The notes under the pieces: generated by a model | What the model saw: only the letters and a program-made list of their open reading frames with translations | The model's database searches: none | What the model was told of the DNA's origin: nothing | Part shown: in pieces, positions 1 through 8,975 of the stretch | How the letters are laid out: every line of letters starts with the position of its first letter | How positions within the stretch are numbered: position 1 is the stretch's first letter | Position numbers and translations under genes: made by a program | DNA from: Carnobacterium_B sp040274945 | GTDB lineage: Bacteria; Bacillota; Bacilli; Lactobacillales; Carnobacteriaceae | DNA length: 64,000 bases | NCBI RefSeq assembly: GCF_040274945.1 | Contig: NZ_JBEMAR010000003.1 | Coordinates: forward strand, 124,001 to 188,000 | Direction of reading: 5' to 3'

Positions 1-1008
1 CAATTCGCGCAGTTCTTGTGTCGGTTGGATAAATGTGCGACCTACATATTGATTCTTAATCAGACCCATTTCATAGGGGATTCCACTCTCTTCAGCAAAA
101 CCGCTAGCTGCGGATAATGACGAGTTAGGAACACCAATAACGATATCCGCATTCACCATAGGGGATTCTAGTGCCAACCGTTTTCCCATTCTTTTGCGAG
201 CCGTATGTACATTCACACCGGCTATGTTTGAATCTGGTCGAGCAAAATAGATATATTCCATTGCCGCAATGGAAATACTGGTATCCTCTGTGTATTTTTC
301 AATCGTTAGGCCATTGCGATCAATAATTGCCAACTCTCCAGCGTTAACATTACGGACAAACTCTGCACCAATGGTATCTATCGCACATGTTTCACTTGCC
401 ATCACATAGGCACCATTTGGCAATCGTCCAATCACGAGTGGGCGTAAAGAGTTCGCATCAACAGCACCGAACATTTTTTCCTCCGTCATAAGAACATAAG
501 TAAACCCACCTTTAACAAGGTTCAGACTTTCCTTTATTTTATTGATCAACGTGTCTTTCTGACTACGTCTAATGAGATGGATTAACACTTCCGTATCTGA
601 TGTCGAATGAAAGATCGCTCCATCTTCTTCCAGATTACGTCGCAAGCTCTTGGCATTCACCAAGTTTCCATTGTGACAGATAGCGATATCTAAATCGTAG
701 AAATGGTACAAGAAAGGCTGTACGTTTTCGATGCTATTCTGTCCAGATGTGGAATAGCGTACGTGTCCGATAGCACGATCTCCTGACAATCGTTTAAGAT
801 CGTCTCCATTTTTGAAGACTTCACTAATCAACCCCAGATTGCGATGAACCAATAGTTTCCCATTATCACAAGAAACGATTCCAGCACCTTCTTGTCCGCG
901 ATGCTGCAAACTATGCAATCCAAAATAAGTCAGTTGGCTAGCACTTGGATCACCCCAAATGCCAAACACCCCACACTCTTCATTTAAGCTTTTTGTTTCA
1001 GCAAACAT
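1..1008 (-). CDS. purF: Amidophosphoribosyltransferase PurF, 3' part cut by window edge
   Basis: PurF makes 5-phosphoribosylamine from PRPP and glutamine, the first committed step of purine synthesis, in the cytosol. 336 codons are present from the ATG at 1008; the C-terminal third runs off the left edge. The protein begins MFAETKSLNEECGVFG. Cys12 should become the N-terminal glutamine-hydrolysing nucleophile after removal of an 11-residue propeptide, as in Bacillus PurF. The class II amidotransferase signatures RGQEGAG, IGHVRYST and CHNGNL follow. An AGGAGG ribosome binding site lies 6 nt before the ATG. The gene overlaps the end of purL by 25 nt and is the last visible gene of the purC-S-Q-L-F operon. 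Confidence 0.95.
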   Translation of the reverse strand, partial: MFAETKSLNEECGVFGIWGDPSASQLTYFGLHSLQHRGQEGAGIVSCDNGKLLVHRNLGLISEVFKNGDDLKRLSGDRAIGHVRYSTSGQNSIENVQPFLYHFYDLDIAICHNGNLVNAKSLRRNLEEDGAIFHSTSDTEVLIHLIRRSQKDTLINKIKESLNLVKGGFTYVLMTEEKMFGAVDANSLRPLVIGRLPNGAYVMASETCAIDTIGAEFVRNVNAGELAIIDRNGLTIEKYTEDTSISIAAMEYIYFARPDSNIAGVNVHTARKRMGKRLALESPMVNADIVIGVPNSSLSAASGFAEESGIPYEMGLIKNQYVGRTFIQPTQELREL

Positions 1009-3215
1009 GGGATAGCCTCCTGCCATTTCATTTCTACTTCTTTTATGGATAAAGCAATTGTTTCGTTTTCAGTAGCTATTTTTGCGAATCCATTATTTTC
1101 CACTGTCCCAATCTCTGTTGCAGTCGACTTGACTAGCGCTTTGAATGCAAGGACATTTTCAGGTTTCACTGTTAAAATAAATCGCGATTGCGTTTCACTA
1201 AATAACCATGTTTTATCCATCGCAACTGTTACATCGAATCCCAATGCCGTATCGAATACGCTCTCCATCAAACCGACAGCCAATCCACCTTCTGATAAAT
1301 CGTGTGCACTTTCAATCAGTCCAGCTTGGATGGCTTTCAAAACAATGTCTTGGTTCTCTTTTTCGGTCGTCAAGTCGAAGTCCATTAGTTTCCCTTCGAT
1401 TTTTCCCAATTCTAATTTTTGTAATTCGGAACCATTAAAATCCGCTTTTGTGTCGCCAATGATGAAAATTCGATCATTGGCATTTTTGAATGCTTGGGTT
1501 GTGATGTGTTTGCTATCTTCGATCAGACCGACCATGCCAATCAACGGTGTCGGATAAATAGCTTCGCCATCCATTTCATTGTAGAGCGATACATTACCCG
1601 AGATCACTGGGGTATTCAATAAACGACAGGCTTCTGATATGCCATCTGCAGAAGTGCTCAATTCCCAGAAAATTTCAGGTTTGTCAGGATTTCCGTAGTT
1701 CAGACAATCTGTGATCGCCAATGGTCTTCCTCCACTAGCCACAATATTACGAGCAGCCTCTGATACTGCCATCTGTCCACCAATCTCAGGATTTAAATAG
1801 ATGTAACGACTATTACAATCCGTCGTCATCGCGATTGCTTTTTCAGTTCCACGTATGCGAATAACGGCGGCATCACTTCCTGGTCCCACAACTGTGCTCG
1901 TACGGACCATCGAATCATAGGTTTGGTAAATGTTTTTCTTTGAAGCAAGCGTTGGTTGTTGCAACAACTTAACCAGTGTTTCTGCAGCAGACGTAAAGGT
2001 TGGCTGATAGTCAGCCATTGCAGCAAATAGCGCGATGCGCTCAGGCTCTTGCATCGGTTTAAGGTATTCTGGTGCATCCTCTGCTAAAGCATCAACTGGT
2101 ACATTAGCAACTTCTTTTCCATCATGAAAGAGACGATACAACCCATCATCTGTGACTTTCCCGATAGTAACAGCCTCTAATTCATATTTTTCAAATAACT
2201 CAATAATCCGTTGTTCTTCACCTTTCTTGATACACAACAACATCCGCTCTTGCGATTCAGAAAGCATGATTTCATAAGGGGTCATATGTGTTTCGCGTTG
2301 TGGGACATCATCCAAATTTAAAATCAATCCACTACCCGCTTTTGAAGCCATTTCAGCACTTGATGAAACAAGCCCTGCCGCTCCCATATCCTGGATTCCA
2401 ATCAATGCATCAGAATAATCATAAATACATTCTAGACAAGCTTCCATCAATAGTTTTTCCATAAACGGATCTCCTACTTGGACAGCAGAACGTTGCGCTT
2501 CTTCTTCCTCTTTGAATTCAACAGAAGCAAACGTCGCTCCATGAATACCATCACGCCCCGTTTTTGCGCCTACATACATGATTGTGTTCCCTGTCCCTTT
2601 AGCTTGCCCTTTTTGAATATCTTTTTGGTCGATCAAGCCGACACACATGACATTCACCAAAGGATTGCCTTTGTAACAAGGATCAAAAACAGTTTCCCCA
2701 CCAACCGTTGGAATACCGATACAATTACCGTAACCACTAACTCCAGCTACAACTTCTTCGAAAATATATTTTGTGCGTTCGTTGTCTAGCTCACCGAAAC
2801 GCAAAGAGTCAAGAATCGCGATTGGACGAGCTCCCATACTAAAAATATCGCGAATAATACCTCCAACACCAGTCGCTGCTCCTTCGTATGGCTCAACCGC
2901 AGATGGGTGATTATGGCTTTCCACCTTAAAAACCACCGCTTGACCATCACCAATGTCAACAATACCCGCACCTTCACCCGGTCCTTGCAACACTTGTGTC
3001 CCTGAAGTAGGAAATTTCCGCAGAATCGATTTTGAGTTTTTATAAGAGCAATGTTCACTCCACATAACAGAGAACAGACCCGTCTCGGTGTAGTTTGGTA
3101 AACGGTGCAAGATATCTTCACTGATGATTGCGTACTCTTCGTCAGTCAACCCCCATTCACGATAGACTTCCAACTCTTTTACTTGTTCGGGTGTTGGTTC
3201 CAAAAAAACCATCAT
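984..3215 (-). CDS. purL: Phosphoribosylformylglycinamidine synthase subunit PurL
   Basis: This is the large synthetase subunit that converts FGAR to FGAM with ATP, using ammonia delivered by PurQ with PurS in the complex. It is the short Gram-positive PurL (about 740 aa), not the long fused enterobacterial form. Visible family motifs are SVMWSEHCSYKNSK near residue 50, QGPGEGAGIVD, VFKVESHNHPSAVEP and GIQDMGAAGLV. I prefer the ATG at 3215 to the GTG at 3221: the AAGGAG site is 8 nt from this ATG but only 2 nt from the GTG, and ATG and the purQ stop then form a classic ATGA overlap. It lies between purQ and purF in the same operon. Confidence 0.96.
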   Translation of the reverse strand: MMVFLEPTPEQVKELEVYREWGLTDEEYAIISEDILHRLPNYTETGLFSVMWSEHCSYKNSKSILRKFPTSGTQVLQGPGEGAGIVDIGDGQAVVFKVESHNHPSAVEPYEGAATGVGGIIRDIFSMGARPIAILDSLRFGELDNERTKYIFEEVVAGVSGYGNCIGIPTVGGETVFDPCYKGNPLVNVMCVGLIDQKDIQKGQAKGTGNTIMYVGAKTGRDGIHGATFASVEFKEEEEAQRSAVQVGDPFMEKLLMEACLECIYDYSDALIGIQDMGAAGLVSSSAEMASKAGSGLILNLDDVPQRETHMTPYEIMLSESQERMLLCIKKGEEQRIIELFEKYELEAVTIGKVTDDGLYRLFHDGKEVANVPVDALAEDAPEYLKPMQEPERIALFAAMADYQPTFTSAAETLVKLLQQPTLASKKNIYQTYDSMVRTSTVVGPGSDAAVIRIRGTEKAIAMTTDCNSRYIYLNPEIGGQMAVSEAARNIVASGGRPLAITDCLNYGNPDKPEIFWELSTSADGISEACRLLNTPVISGNVSLYNEMDGEAIYPTPLIGMVGLIEDSKHITTQAFKNANDRIFIIGDTKADFNGSELQKLELGKIEGKLMDFDLTTEKENQDIVLKAIQAGLIESAHDLSEGGLAVGLMESVFDTALGFDVTVAMDKTWLFSETQSRFILTVKPENVLAFKALVKSTATEIGTVENNGFAKIATENETIALSIKEVEMKWQEAIPCLLKQKA

Positions 3216-3892
3216 TGGCACAGCTCCTTCTGATAATTTTTATACATAGACTGGAATAATTTTAATCCATCATCTGAACCCAGTAATGCTTCAACAGCTC
3301 GTTCAGGATGAGGCATCATACCCAATACATTTCCTTGCTTATTGATAATGCCCGCTATATTTTCGATGCTTCCGTTTGGATTATCATTCGCATACGTAAA
3401 AACAATTTGATTGTTGTCCTTCAATTGCTGTAACGTTTCTTTATCACAATAGTAATTCCCCTCACCGTGTGCGACAGGTACAGTAATGATTTCTCCATGT
3501 CCGTAGCCTGATGTAAATGATGTATGTACGTTTTCTACTTTTAGATTTTGCTGCTTAGAGATGAATTTCAGTGATTCATTGCGCCGTAATGCTCCCGGTA
3601 ATAAACCCGCTTCTGTCAAAATTTGAAATCCATTACACGCTCCAAAAACAGGTTTTCCCTCTTCAGCAAATCGAATCACTTCAGCCATAATAGTGGAAAA
3701 TCGGGCAATAGACCCCGTACGTAAGTAATCGCCGTAAGAGAATCCTCCTGGGAGTAATACTGCATCGAACCCTTGCAAGCTGTTTTCATAGTGCTGAACA
3801 TATTCCGCGTCTTCCCCAAGACTATCTTTTACAGCTGTATACATGTCTAAGTCGCAATTGGATCCAGGAAAAACAATGATGGCAAATTTCAT
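3212..3892 (-). CDS. purQ: Phosphoribosylformylglycinamidine synthase subunit PurQ (glutaminase)
   Basis: PurQ is the glutamine amidotransferase subunit of FGAM synthase and supplies ammonia to PurL. At 226 aa it has the usual length. The class I triad can be placed: the nucleophilic Cys in VFGACNGFQIL (about residue 86) and the His/Glu pair in MMPHPERAVEALLG near the C terminus. The start codon shares one nucleotide with the purS stop (TAATG), and the stop overlaps the purL start, so purS, purQ and purL are translationally coupled. This fits the PurSQL complex. Confidence 0.96.
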   Translation of the reverse strand: MKFAIIVFPGSNCDLDMYTAVKDSLGEDAEYVQHYENSLQGFDAVLLPGGFSYGDYLRTGSIARFSTIMAEVIRFAEEGKPVFGACNGFQILTEAGLLPGALRRNESLKFISKQQNLKVENVHTSFTSGYGHGEIITVPVAHGEGNYYCDKETLQQLKDNNQIVFTYANDNPNGSIENIAGIINKQGNVLGMMPHPERAVEALLGSDDGLKLFQSMYKNYQKELCQ

Positions 3893-4143
3893 TACATTCC
3901 AACCTCCTGAATATCATACCGGTATGTTTCCATTACTACATTTGCTAAAAGTTTGTCACAGATTTCTTCAATTACGTGCTCGATATCCTTTTCATCTTTA
4001 GAAACTTGGATTTCAAAATATTTTCCAATACGAATATTTTCGATTGACTCATATCCCATGCGATGAACCGCACCCTTGACTGCTTCCCCTTGCGGATCTA
4101 GAACGGAGTCTTTATAAGTGACATAAACGGTTACCTTATACAC
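3892..4143 (-). CDS. purS: Phosphoribosylformylglycinamidine synthase subunit PurS
   Basis: PurS is the small (83 aa) structural subunit that bridges PurQ and PurL in Gram-positive bacteria and archaea. The start MYKVTVYVTYKDSVLDPQG and the segment KGAVHRMGYESIENIRIGKY are typical of the family. The start codon is GTG, with a GAGGCG-type site about 9 nt upstream. The 86 nt between purC and purS show no strong terminator, so read-through from the purC promoter is likely. Confidence 0.95.
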   Translation of the reverse strand: MYKVTVYVTYKDSVLDPQGEAVKGAVHRMGYESIENIRIGKYFEIQVSKDEKDIEHVIEEICDKLLANVVMETYRYDIQEVGM

Positions 4144-4229
4144 GATTGAAACGCCTCACTTTTCTCTTTTGATTTATAGTGGTTGATTTTTCATTAGTCT
4201 GTATCTAGATGAAAGGATAATTCGTTTAT

Positions 4230-4940
4230 TCAGATGTTGTTCAGCCGCTTCAATACTTCTGCGTAAACAGGAATGATATCTCCTATATCACGGCGATAAA
4301 GATCTTTGTCCAAATGTTCTTTCGTATTTATATCCCACAAACGACAAGTATCTGGAGAGATTTCATCAGCGAGGATGATTTTCCCATCCGCCGTTTTTCC
4401 AAATTCAATTTTAAAATCAATTAAGCGAATAGCGATTTTTTTGAACATTTCCACTAAGGCAGCATTGATCTCTAAGGCTTGTTTTTTTATTTCGCTCAGT
4501 TCTTCGTCTTTCGCAACATTTAGCATTTTAACGTGCGAGTCATTGATAAATGGATCATCCAGCTTATCATTTTTGTAATAAAACTCAAGAATCGGAAAAG
4601 GCAAATCGATTCCTTCCTCCATACCAAATCGTTTTGTAAAACTGCCGGCCGACGTGTTACGGACAACGACTTCTAAAGGAATCATTTCAACTTTACTTAT
4701 TAATTGTTCGGTTTTTGACACTTCTTGGATATAATGACTTGAAAAGCCTTTTTCAGCTAAGTACGTGAATATCAAGCCCGTTATTTGGTTGTTCAGTTCT
4801 CCTTTCCCTTCAACATTTTCTTTTTTAGCACCATTTAACGAAGTTACTTGGTTTAAATACTCTGCTAAAAGAACGTTTTTTTGATTTGTCGCATACATCT
4901 TTTTAGCTTTCCCAGTATAGAGCAATTCTTTCCTTTCCAT
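4230..4940 (-). CDS. purC: SAICAR synthase PurC
   Basis: PurC joins CAIR and aspartate, with ATP, to give SAICAR in purine synthesis. From the ATG at 4940 the protein is 236 aa, the usual bacterial length. It starts MERKELLYTGKAKKMY and contains EVVVRNTSAGSFTKR and LIDFKIEFGK, with the LADEISPDTCRLWD signature near residue 200. The frame stays open to 5009, but that start would add 23 basic residues that lie over the PurR boxes. The ATG at 4940 has GGAAGAG about 5 nt upstream and is the better start. It heads the purCSQLF transcription unit, separate from purEK. Confidence 0.95.
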   Translation of the reverse strand: MERKELLYTGKAKKMYATNQKNVLLAEYLNQVTSLNGAKKENVEGKGELNNQITGLIFTYLAEKGFSSHYIQEVSKTEQLISKVEMIPLEVVVRNTSAGSFTKRFGMEEGIDLPFPILEFYYKNDKLDDPFINDSHVKMLNVAKDEELSEIKKQALEINAALVEMFKKIAIRLIDFKIEFGKTADGKIILADEISPDTCRLWDINTKEHLDKDLYRRDIGDIIPVYAEVLKRLNNI

Positions 4941-4954
4941 TATCTCTTCCTTTC

Positions 4955-4999
4955 TATTTACGAACATTAATTTACCATACCGTTTAATCATTCGTTTTA
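4955..4999 (-). promoter_or_regulatory. Pair of inverted PurBox-like sites before purC
   Basis: On the plus strand TTTACGAACATTAAT (about 4957-4971) matches the Firmicutes PurBox core CGAAC with A+T flanks. About 20 nt further ATCATTCGTTTTAAT supplies an inverted second box. A third copy, AAACGAACGAAA, lies at about 5056-5067. Paired inverted boxes are how PurR acts at pur promoters in Bacillus (repressor) and lactococci (activator). Which sign applies here cannot be read from the sequence. Confidence 0.6.
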
Positions 5000-5083
5000 A
5001 TTGTAGCACTCAACTTTTGATTGTCAATGGAATATCCACTATTTTTTCAAATGATAAACGAACGAAACCTATCTTATTTCATC

Positions 5084-5117
5084 GAAAAAAGACCGGAACA
5101 ATAGCTCCAGTCTTTCT
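5084..5117 (-). terminator. Rho-independent terminator after purK
   Basis: On the minus strand an AAAGACTGGAGC / TTCCGGTCTTT stem is followed by a T run, directly after the purK stop. It separates purEK from the purC operon. Confidence 0.8.
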
Positions 5118-5120
5118 AGG

Positions 5121-6278
5121 TTAATTCAGATTTAATTTTCTGTATGATTCATTCCAAATCCCGGTATTCTCTATTTCTATCAAGGTTTCTTCTACATCGT
5201 TTGTCAAGATCGTGACGTGTCCGACTTTTCTGTTTGTATGTAAGTCTTCTTTCCCATAGTAATGAAACGACCATTCCGCTTTTTTATCACGGAACGCTAA
5301 ACTCCCTTCCATATGTTGCCCAAGAATATTGACCATAACGACACTCGAAAGCAAGCGTGCTTTTGGCATCGTCAGCCCAGCTACCGCTCGGATATGTGCA
5401 TCAAACTGCGAAAGAGACATTGCTTCAATCGTGTAATGTCCTGAATTATGCGGACGAGGTGCCAGTTCATTGACGAAGATGACATCGTCTTTTGTCAAAA
5501 ACAATTCGATTCCTAACGTTCCAATCAATTGCAACGCATCAGCAATCTGTTGAGCGGCTTCTACCGCTTTTTCGCTCACTTCTGGAGAAATCCGAGCGGG
5601 TACAATGGATTCATGTAAAATATTAGCGATATGGATATTCTCAGAAACAGGAAAAATGGTCGTTTCTCCTTTTTGGTTGCGAACAATCATGACCGATAAT
5701 TCTTTCGAAAAAGGTACCCAAGCTTCGAGAATACAGCTATTAGCAGCAATCAGCGCTTCTGTTGCTCCTTTATCCGCTTCTGATTTCAAGACAACTTGCC
5801 CTTTGCCATCGTATCCAAAACGTGTGGTTTTCAAGACGCAAGGATAGCCAATTTTTTCAACGGCAGTATTCAGTTGGTCTATTGTTTCCACAACCTCAAA
5901 GGGTGCAATCGAAACCCCACTAGACTCTAAAAACCGTTTTTCTTTGATTCGGTCTTGCGTAATAGCTACTACTTCGCTACCTTGCGGGATAGCTACCAAC
6001 TCTTCCATCTCTTGTAATGCTTCTGCATCAATATTCTCAAATTCAAACGTTAAGACAGTTGCTCTTCTCGCAAACTCACGCAAAGCTTTTTTGTCTGCAT
6101 AATCGGCACAGATGTTCCAATCAGACACTTGAGCTGCTGGACAATTTTGATTAGGATCCAAGATTCCAACAGTAAACCCCATCTTTTTTGCTGATTGAGC
6201 CATCATCTTTCCTAATTGTCCGCCTCCAATAATTCCAATAGTATCTCTTGGTTTAAGTGTTTTATACAAGATTTTCAC
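5121..6278 (-). CDS. purK: N5-carboxyaminoimidazole ribonucleotide synthase PurK
   Basis: PurK carboxylates AIR with bicarbonate and ATP to N5-CAIR, the substrate of PurE. The 385-aa protein has an N-terminal nucleotide-binding motif IGIIGGGQLGKMMA and an ATP-grasp core (YPCVLKTTRFGYDGKGQ, about residues 145-161). The metal and substrate segment FVNELAPRPHNSGHYTIEA lies at about 270. The start is a GTG inside the end of purE (17-nt overlap), so translation is probably coupled. A start a few codons downstream cannot be excluded. A terminator follows the stop. Confidence 0.94.
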   Translation of the reverse strand: MKILYKTLKPRDTIGIIGGGQLGKMMAQSAKKMGFTVGILDPNQNCPAAQVSDWNICADYADKKALREFARRATVLTFEFENIDAEALQEMEELVAIPQGSEVVAITQDRIKEKRFLESSGVSIAPFEVVETIDQLNTAVEKIGYPCVLKTTRFGYDGKGQVVLKSEADKGATEALIAANSCILEAWVPFSKELSVMIVRNQKGETTIFPVSENIHIANILHESIVPARISPEVSEKAVEAAQQIADALQLIGTLGIELFLTKDDVIFVNELAPRPHNSGHYTIEAMSLSQFDAHIRAVAGLTMPKARLLSSVVMVNILGQHMEGSLAFRDKKAEWSFHYYGKEDLHTNRKVGHVTILTNDVEETLIEIENTGIWNESYRKLNLN

Positions 6279-6750
6279 TACTTTCTATTACACTTTTTTT
6301 AAGCCGATCACGTCTTACTTCCAATTTTTTTGCCAATTTTTCATCTTCAATAGAAAGAATCTGAACCGCAAGCAGTCCTGCATTCGCAGCTCCTGCTTTT
6401 CCAATCGCCACAGTAGCAACAGGTACACCCGCCGGCATTTGTACAATAGACAATAATGAATCCATTCCATTAAGTGCTCGAGTTTGTATCGGTACGCCTA
6501 TGACTGGCAACGTGGTTTTCGCTGCAATCATGCCCGGTAAATGAGCTGCACCTCCAGCTCCTGCAATGATTATTTTTATTCCCAATTCCCTTGCTTGTTC
6601 CGCAAAACTAAACATCAAATCGGGTGTCCGATGGGCTGATACCACCTTTTTTTCATACGCTACATCAAATTCATCCAAAATCGCACAGCAGTCTTTCATC
6701 GTTTCCCAATCCGAAGTGCTTCCCATAACAACGGAGACAATGGCATTCAT
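6262..6750 (-). CDS. purE: N5-CAIR mutase PurE
   Basis: PurE moves the carboxylate of N5-CAIR to give CAIR. The 162-aa protein shows the class I PurE signatures VVMGSTSDWETMK, VVSAHRTPDLMF and AGAGGAAHLPGM, and a conserved GVPIQTRALNGMDSLLSIVQMP segment read in parts. The ATG at 6750 has GGAGG 7 nt upstream. It is the first gene of the purEK unit, behind PurBox-like sites. Confidence 0.96.
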   Translation of the reverse strand: MNAIVSVVMGSTSDWETMKDCCAILDEFDVAYEKKVVSAHRTPDLMFSFAEQARELGIKIIIAGAGGAAHLPGMIAAKTTLPVIGVPIQTRALNGMDSLLSIVQMPAGVPVATVAIGKAGAANAGLLAVQILSIEDEKLAKKLEVRRDRLKKSVIESSENLV

Positions 6751-6831
6751 TCATTTTCCTCCACTCTATTTTCTCACGTTCAATATAGCATAACCCACCA
6801 TTATTTTACAAACATTTAATAAATATAATCG

Positions 6832-6926
6832 TTTTTCGTTCGTTATTAAAGCTGTTAACGTTCATTGAAACGGCTTTTATAGTTACTTTTGCTAGATTAT
6901 ACGTATTTTTTTAGCGTTCACATTTT
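6832..6926 (-). promoter_or_regulatory. PurBox-like sites before purE
   Basis: Three CGTTC cores on the plus strand lie in A+T flanks: TTTTTCGTTCGTTATT (6832-6847), TTAACGTTCATTG (6855-6867) and TTAGCGTTCACATTTTT (6911-6927). Read on the minus strand they give ACGAAC- and GAACG-type PurBoxes ahead of purE. The first two are the best matches; the third is weaker. Confidence 0.5.
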
Positions 6927-6943
6927 TAGTTCTATCAGAATAT

Positions 6944-6985
6944 GAAAAAAGTTAAGGTCTGCTTACAGCATCCCTTAACTTTTTT
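6944..6985 (-). terminator. Terminator after the OYE gene
   Basis: GAAAAAAGTTAAGG and CCTTAACTTTTTT form a long stem with A and T tracts on both sides. It can stop transcription from the OYE gene and could also act in the other direction. Confidence 0.75.
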
Positions 6986-7005
6986 GGTTAACTCAATGAG
7001 TATCT

Positions 7006-8499
7006 TTATCCCACTACTGTGCTTTCCCACTGAACGGCATCTTTTGAACGGACACGTAAAGCTTCAGAATTCCCATTTGCTTTTTCCACTGCATCTGCCA
7101 CTCCATCAATTAGGCTTTTTGAGGTCATCGTTGCTCCTGAGATAACATCCACTTGCAACGTTTGCCCGCTGATTATTTCCTCCGGTAACCGCTTGAAAAC
7201 GGAAGTTGCAACGGCATCTGGCTGCTCTTGGCCGTCCAATTCTATTGCCAAAATTTTAGTATCCGAGAAGGTTACTTTCATCAGGATACCACTCCCATCA
7301 TGACCTTCAACAGAAGCTTCATAGGTTCCAGGATTGAAAGTAATTTTTGTATTTTGCAATTCTTTCAAATATTCATATTTTTCTTCTTCTGCTTTCACAT
7401 CTTTAATCATGAAATCCATCACGTCCCATAAAGGTTCAGGGATCTGTAACCGATCTTGTTCGTTGATGTCTGCAAAGTCTTTGATTTCTTCATCAGATTT
7501 TGTTTTTTCAACCCAATTCGGTTCGACCAAAAAGGCTTTCCCGACCGCAACTAGATCATAGCCCGCTTCAAGTGCAGCTTCCGCATCGCTGCGTTGACCA
7601 ATTCCCCCTACACCGATAAGAGCAATTTGAGCTAACTCTTCCGATTGTTGCTCGATATACTTCTCTAGTAGTGGCTGACTGTCTTCTTTATCTATGATTG
7701 ATGTTCGGTTCCAACTGCCCATTGAAACATGGAAGTAATCCGGCTTTAATTTAGCTAAGCGGTTCAATAAGTACATCGTATCTTCAAATCGAATCCCTGG
7801 TTCTTCAATTTCTTCCGGAGAGAATCGGTAACCTACAATGAAATGTTCTGCTTGCTGTTTCTTGACTTCTTCTTGCACAGCTTTCATCACGGCTTCCGGA
7901 AATTTAGCGCGTGCTTCTCGGCTGCCGCCCCATTTGTCTTCACGGCGGTTAGAATGAGGAGAGAAAAATTGTTGAATCAAGTATGTATTGGCACCATGAA
8001 TTTCAACTCCATCAAATCCAGCTTCAATCGCGCGTCTGGTAGCATCTGCAAAACTTTGAATCATTCTATCAATATCCACTGGCATCATTTGTCGCGGTGT
8101 AACAGCTTCCGGTCTCAATGCTGCCACAGGACTAGCTGAGATTGGCGCAGCTCCACCATTGAGTTCTGGAGCAGCCATCCGTCCGGCATGATAAATTTGT
8201 AAAATAGCTTTAGATCCTTTTTCTTTAATCGCACGAGCTAGTTTACGCAATTCTTTCACTTGAGAATCTTTATTGTTCCCTAAAGCCCCGGCAAATCCTC
8301 GACCTTTATCTTCCACAAATGAACTCTCCACAATAATTGCGCCAGCTTCTCCAGAACGATGGGCATAATAATCAATCATTTCTTGTGTGACCGTTCCATC
8401 AAAATAGGCTGCTTGAATCGTCATTGGTGCCATCATGATACGATTTTTTAATAGTACTCCCGATTTAAGTTCCATTTCCTCAAATAGTTTTTTTAACAT
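7006..8499 (-). CDS. Old Yellow Enzyme-type NADH:flavin oxidoreductase with C-terminal FMN-binding domain
   Basis: Residues 1 to about 350 form an OYE-like TIM barrel: LKNRIMMAPMT at the N terminus, DGVEIHGANTYLIQQFFSP with the substrate-binding His/Asn, and NRREDKWGGS after it. Residues about 395-480 form an FMN_bind domain with DVISGATMTS (D451-T457), the motif in which ApbE attaches FMN covalently to Thr. The enzyme should therefore carry two flavins, one bound in the barrel and one covalent, and pass electrons from NADH to an unknown acceptor. No signal peptide or membrane segment is seen, so it should be cytosolic. I use the ATG at 8499, with AAAGGA upstream; an in-frame TTG at 8520 is unlikely. 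It follows two co-directional genes and lies near apbE. Confidence 0.88.
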   Translation of the reverse strand: MLKKLFEEMELKSGVLLKNRIMMAPMTIQAAYFDGTVTQEMIDYYAHRSGEAGAIIVESSFVEDKGRGFAGALGNNKDSQVKELRKLARAIKEKGSKAILQIYHAGRMAAPELNGGAAPISASPVAALRPEAVTPRQMMPVDIDRMIQSFADATRRAIEAGFDGVEIHGANTYLIQQFFSPHSNRREDKWGGSREARAKFPEAVMKAVQEEVKKQQAEHFIVGYRFSPEEIEEPGIRFEDTMYLLNRLAKLKPDYFHVSMGSWNRTSIIDKEDSQPLLEKYIEQQSEELAQIALIGVGGIGQRSDAEAALEAGYDLVAVGKAFLVEPNWVEKTKSDEEIKDFADINEQDRLQIPEPLWDVMDFMIKDVKAEEEKYEYLKELQNTKITFNPGTYEASVEGHDGSGILMKVTFSDTKILAIELDGQEQPDAVATSVFKRLPEEIISGQTLQVDVISGATMTSKSLIDGVADAVEKANGNSEALRVRSKDAVQWESTVVG

Positions 8500-8541
8500 G
8501 TTGGTAGTCCTTTCCAGCAATTTAATGTATGTATTTTTTCT

Positions 8542-8922
8542 TCATTCATTTTTAAGTTGATCTTTACGATTTGGAATAACGAATACTAGTGCTATCGTTA
8601 AACCAATGGTCAAAAACACTAGCATGACTTTAACTAGTTGAAACGGCGCAAAATATATTGAAATGCCCATCAGAATATAACTATTAACGAGTATTTTCCA
8701 TTTTTTATTTTTAGGAATAGATTTCGTTTCAGCGTAATCTGATACGTATAGATGATACAATTTAGTCTTTTTTAGCCAATCATTAAACTTGTTGGAACTG
8801 TGTGCAAAACAGTAGCCAGATAACAATAAAAAAGGTGTGGTTGGCAGCACGGGTAAAATTGCACCTGCTGAACCCAAAAGAAAAGAAAGAATCCCAACAC
8901 TAATTAAAAAATGGCGTTTCAT
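8542..8922 (-). CDS. YbaN/DUF454 family small membrane protein
   Basis: This 126-aa protein has hydrophobic segments near the N terminus (ISVGILSFLLGSAGAILPVL) and two close to the C terminus (about residues 75-115). It carries the DUF454 signature LPTTPFLLLSGYCFAHSS followed by a hydrophilic W-K-rich stretch. The function of the family is unknown. The ATG at 8922 is preferred because it lies 9 nt from AAAGGA; two earlier ATGs (8928, 8931) are too close to that site. It lies between the two flavinylated-protein genes with gaps of about 50 and 40 nt, so it is probably in the same operon. Confidence 0.8.
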   Translation of the reverse strand: MKRHFLISVGILSFLLGSAGAILPVLPTTPFLLLSGYCFAHSSNKFNDWLKKTKLYHLYVSDYAETKSIPKNKKWKILVNSYILMGISIYFAPFQLVKVMLVFLTIGLTIALVFVIPNRKDQLKNE

Positions 8923-8975
8923 CTGCATCATTCCTTTTCTTCAACTAAGCTATATGTGAATTTATCCCGATTATT

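Noticed and set aside
1045..1557. Open frames on the plus strand over purL and other conserved genes
   Set aside because: They are antisense shadows of well-supported genes, without ribosome binding sites or recognisable protein content.
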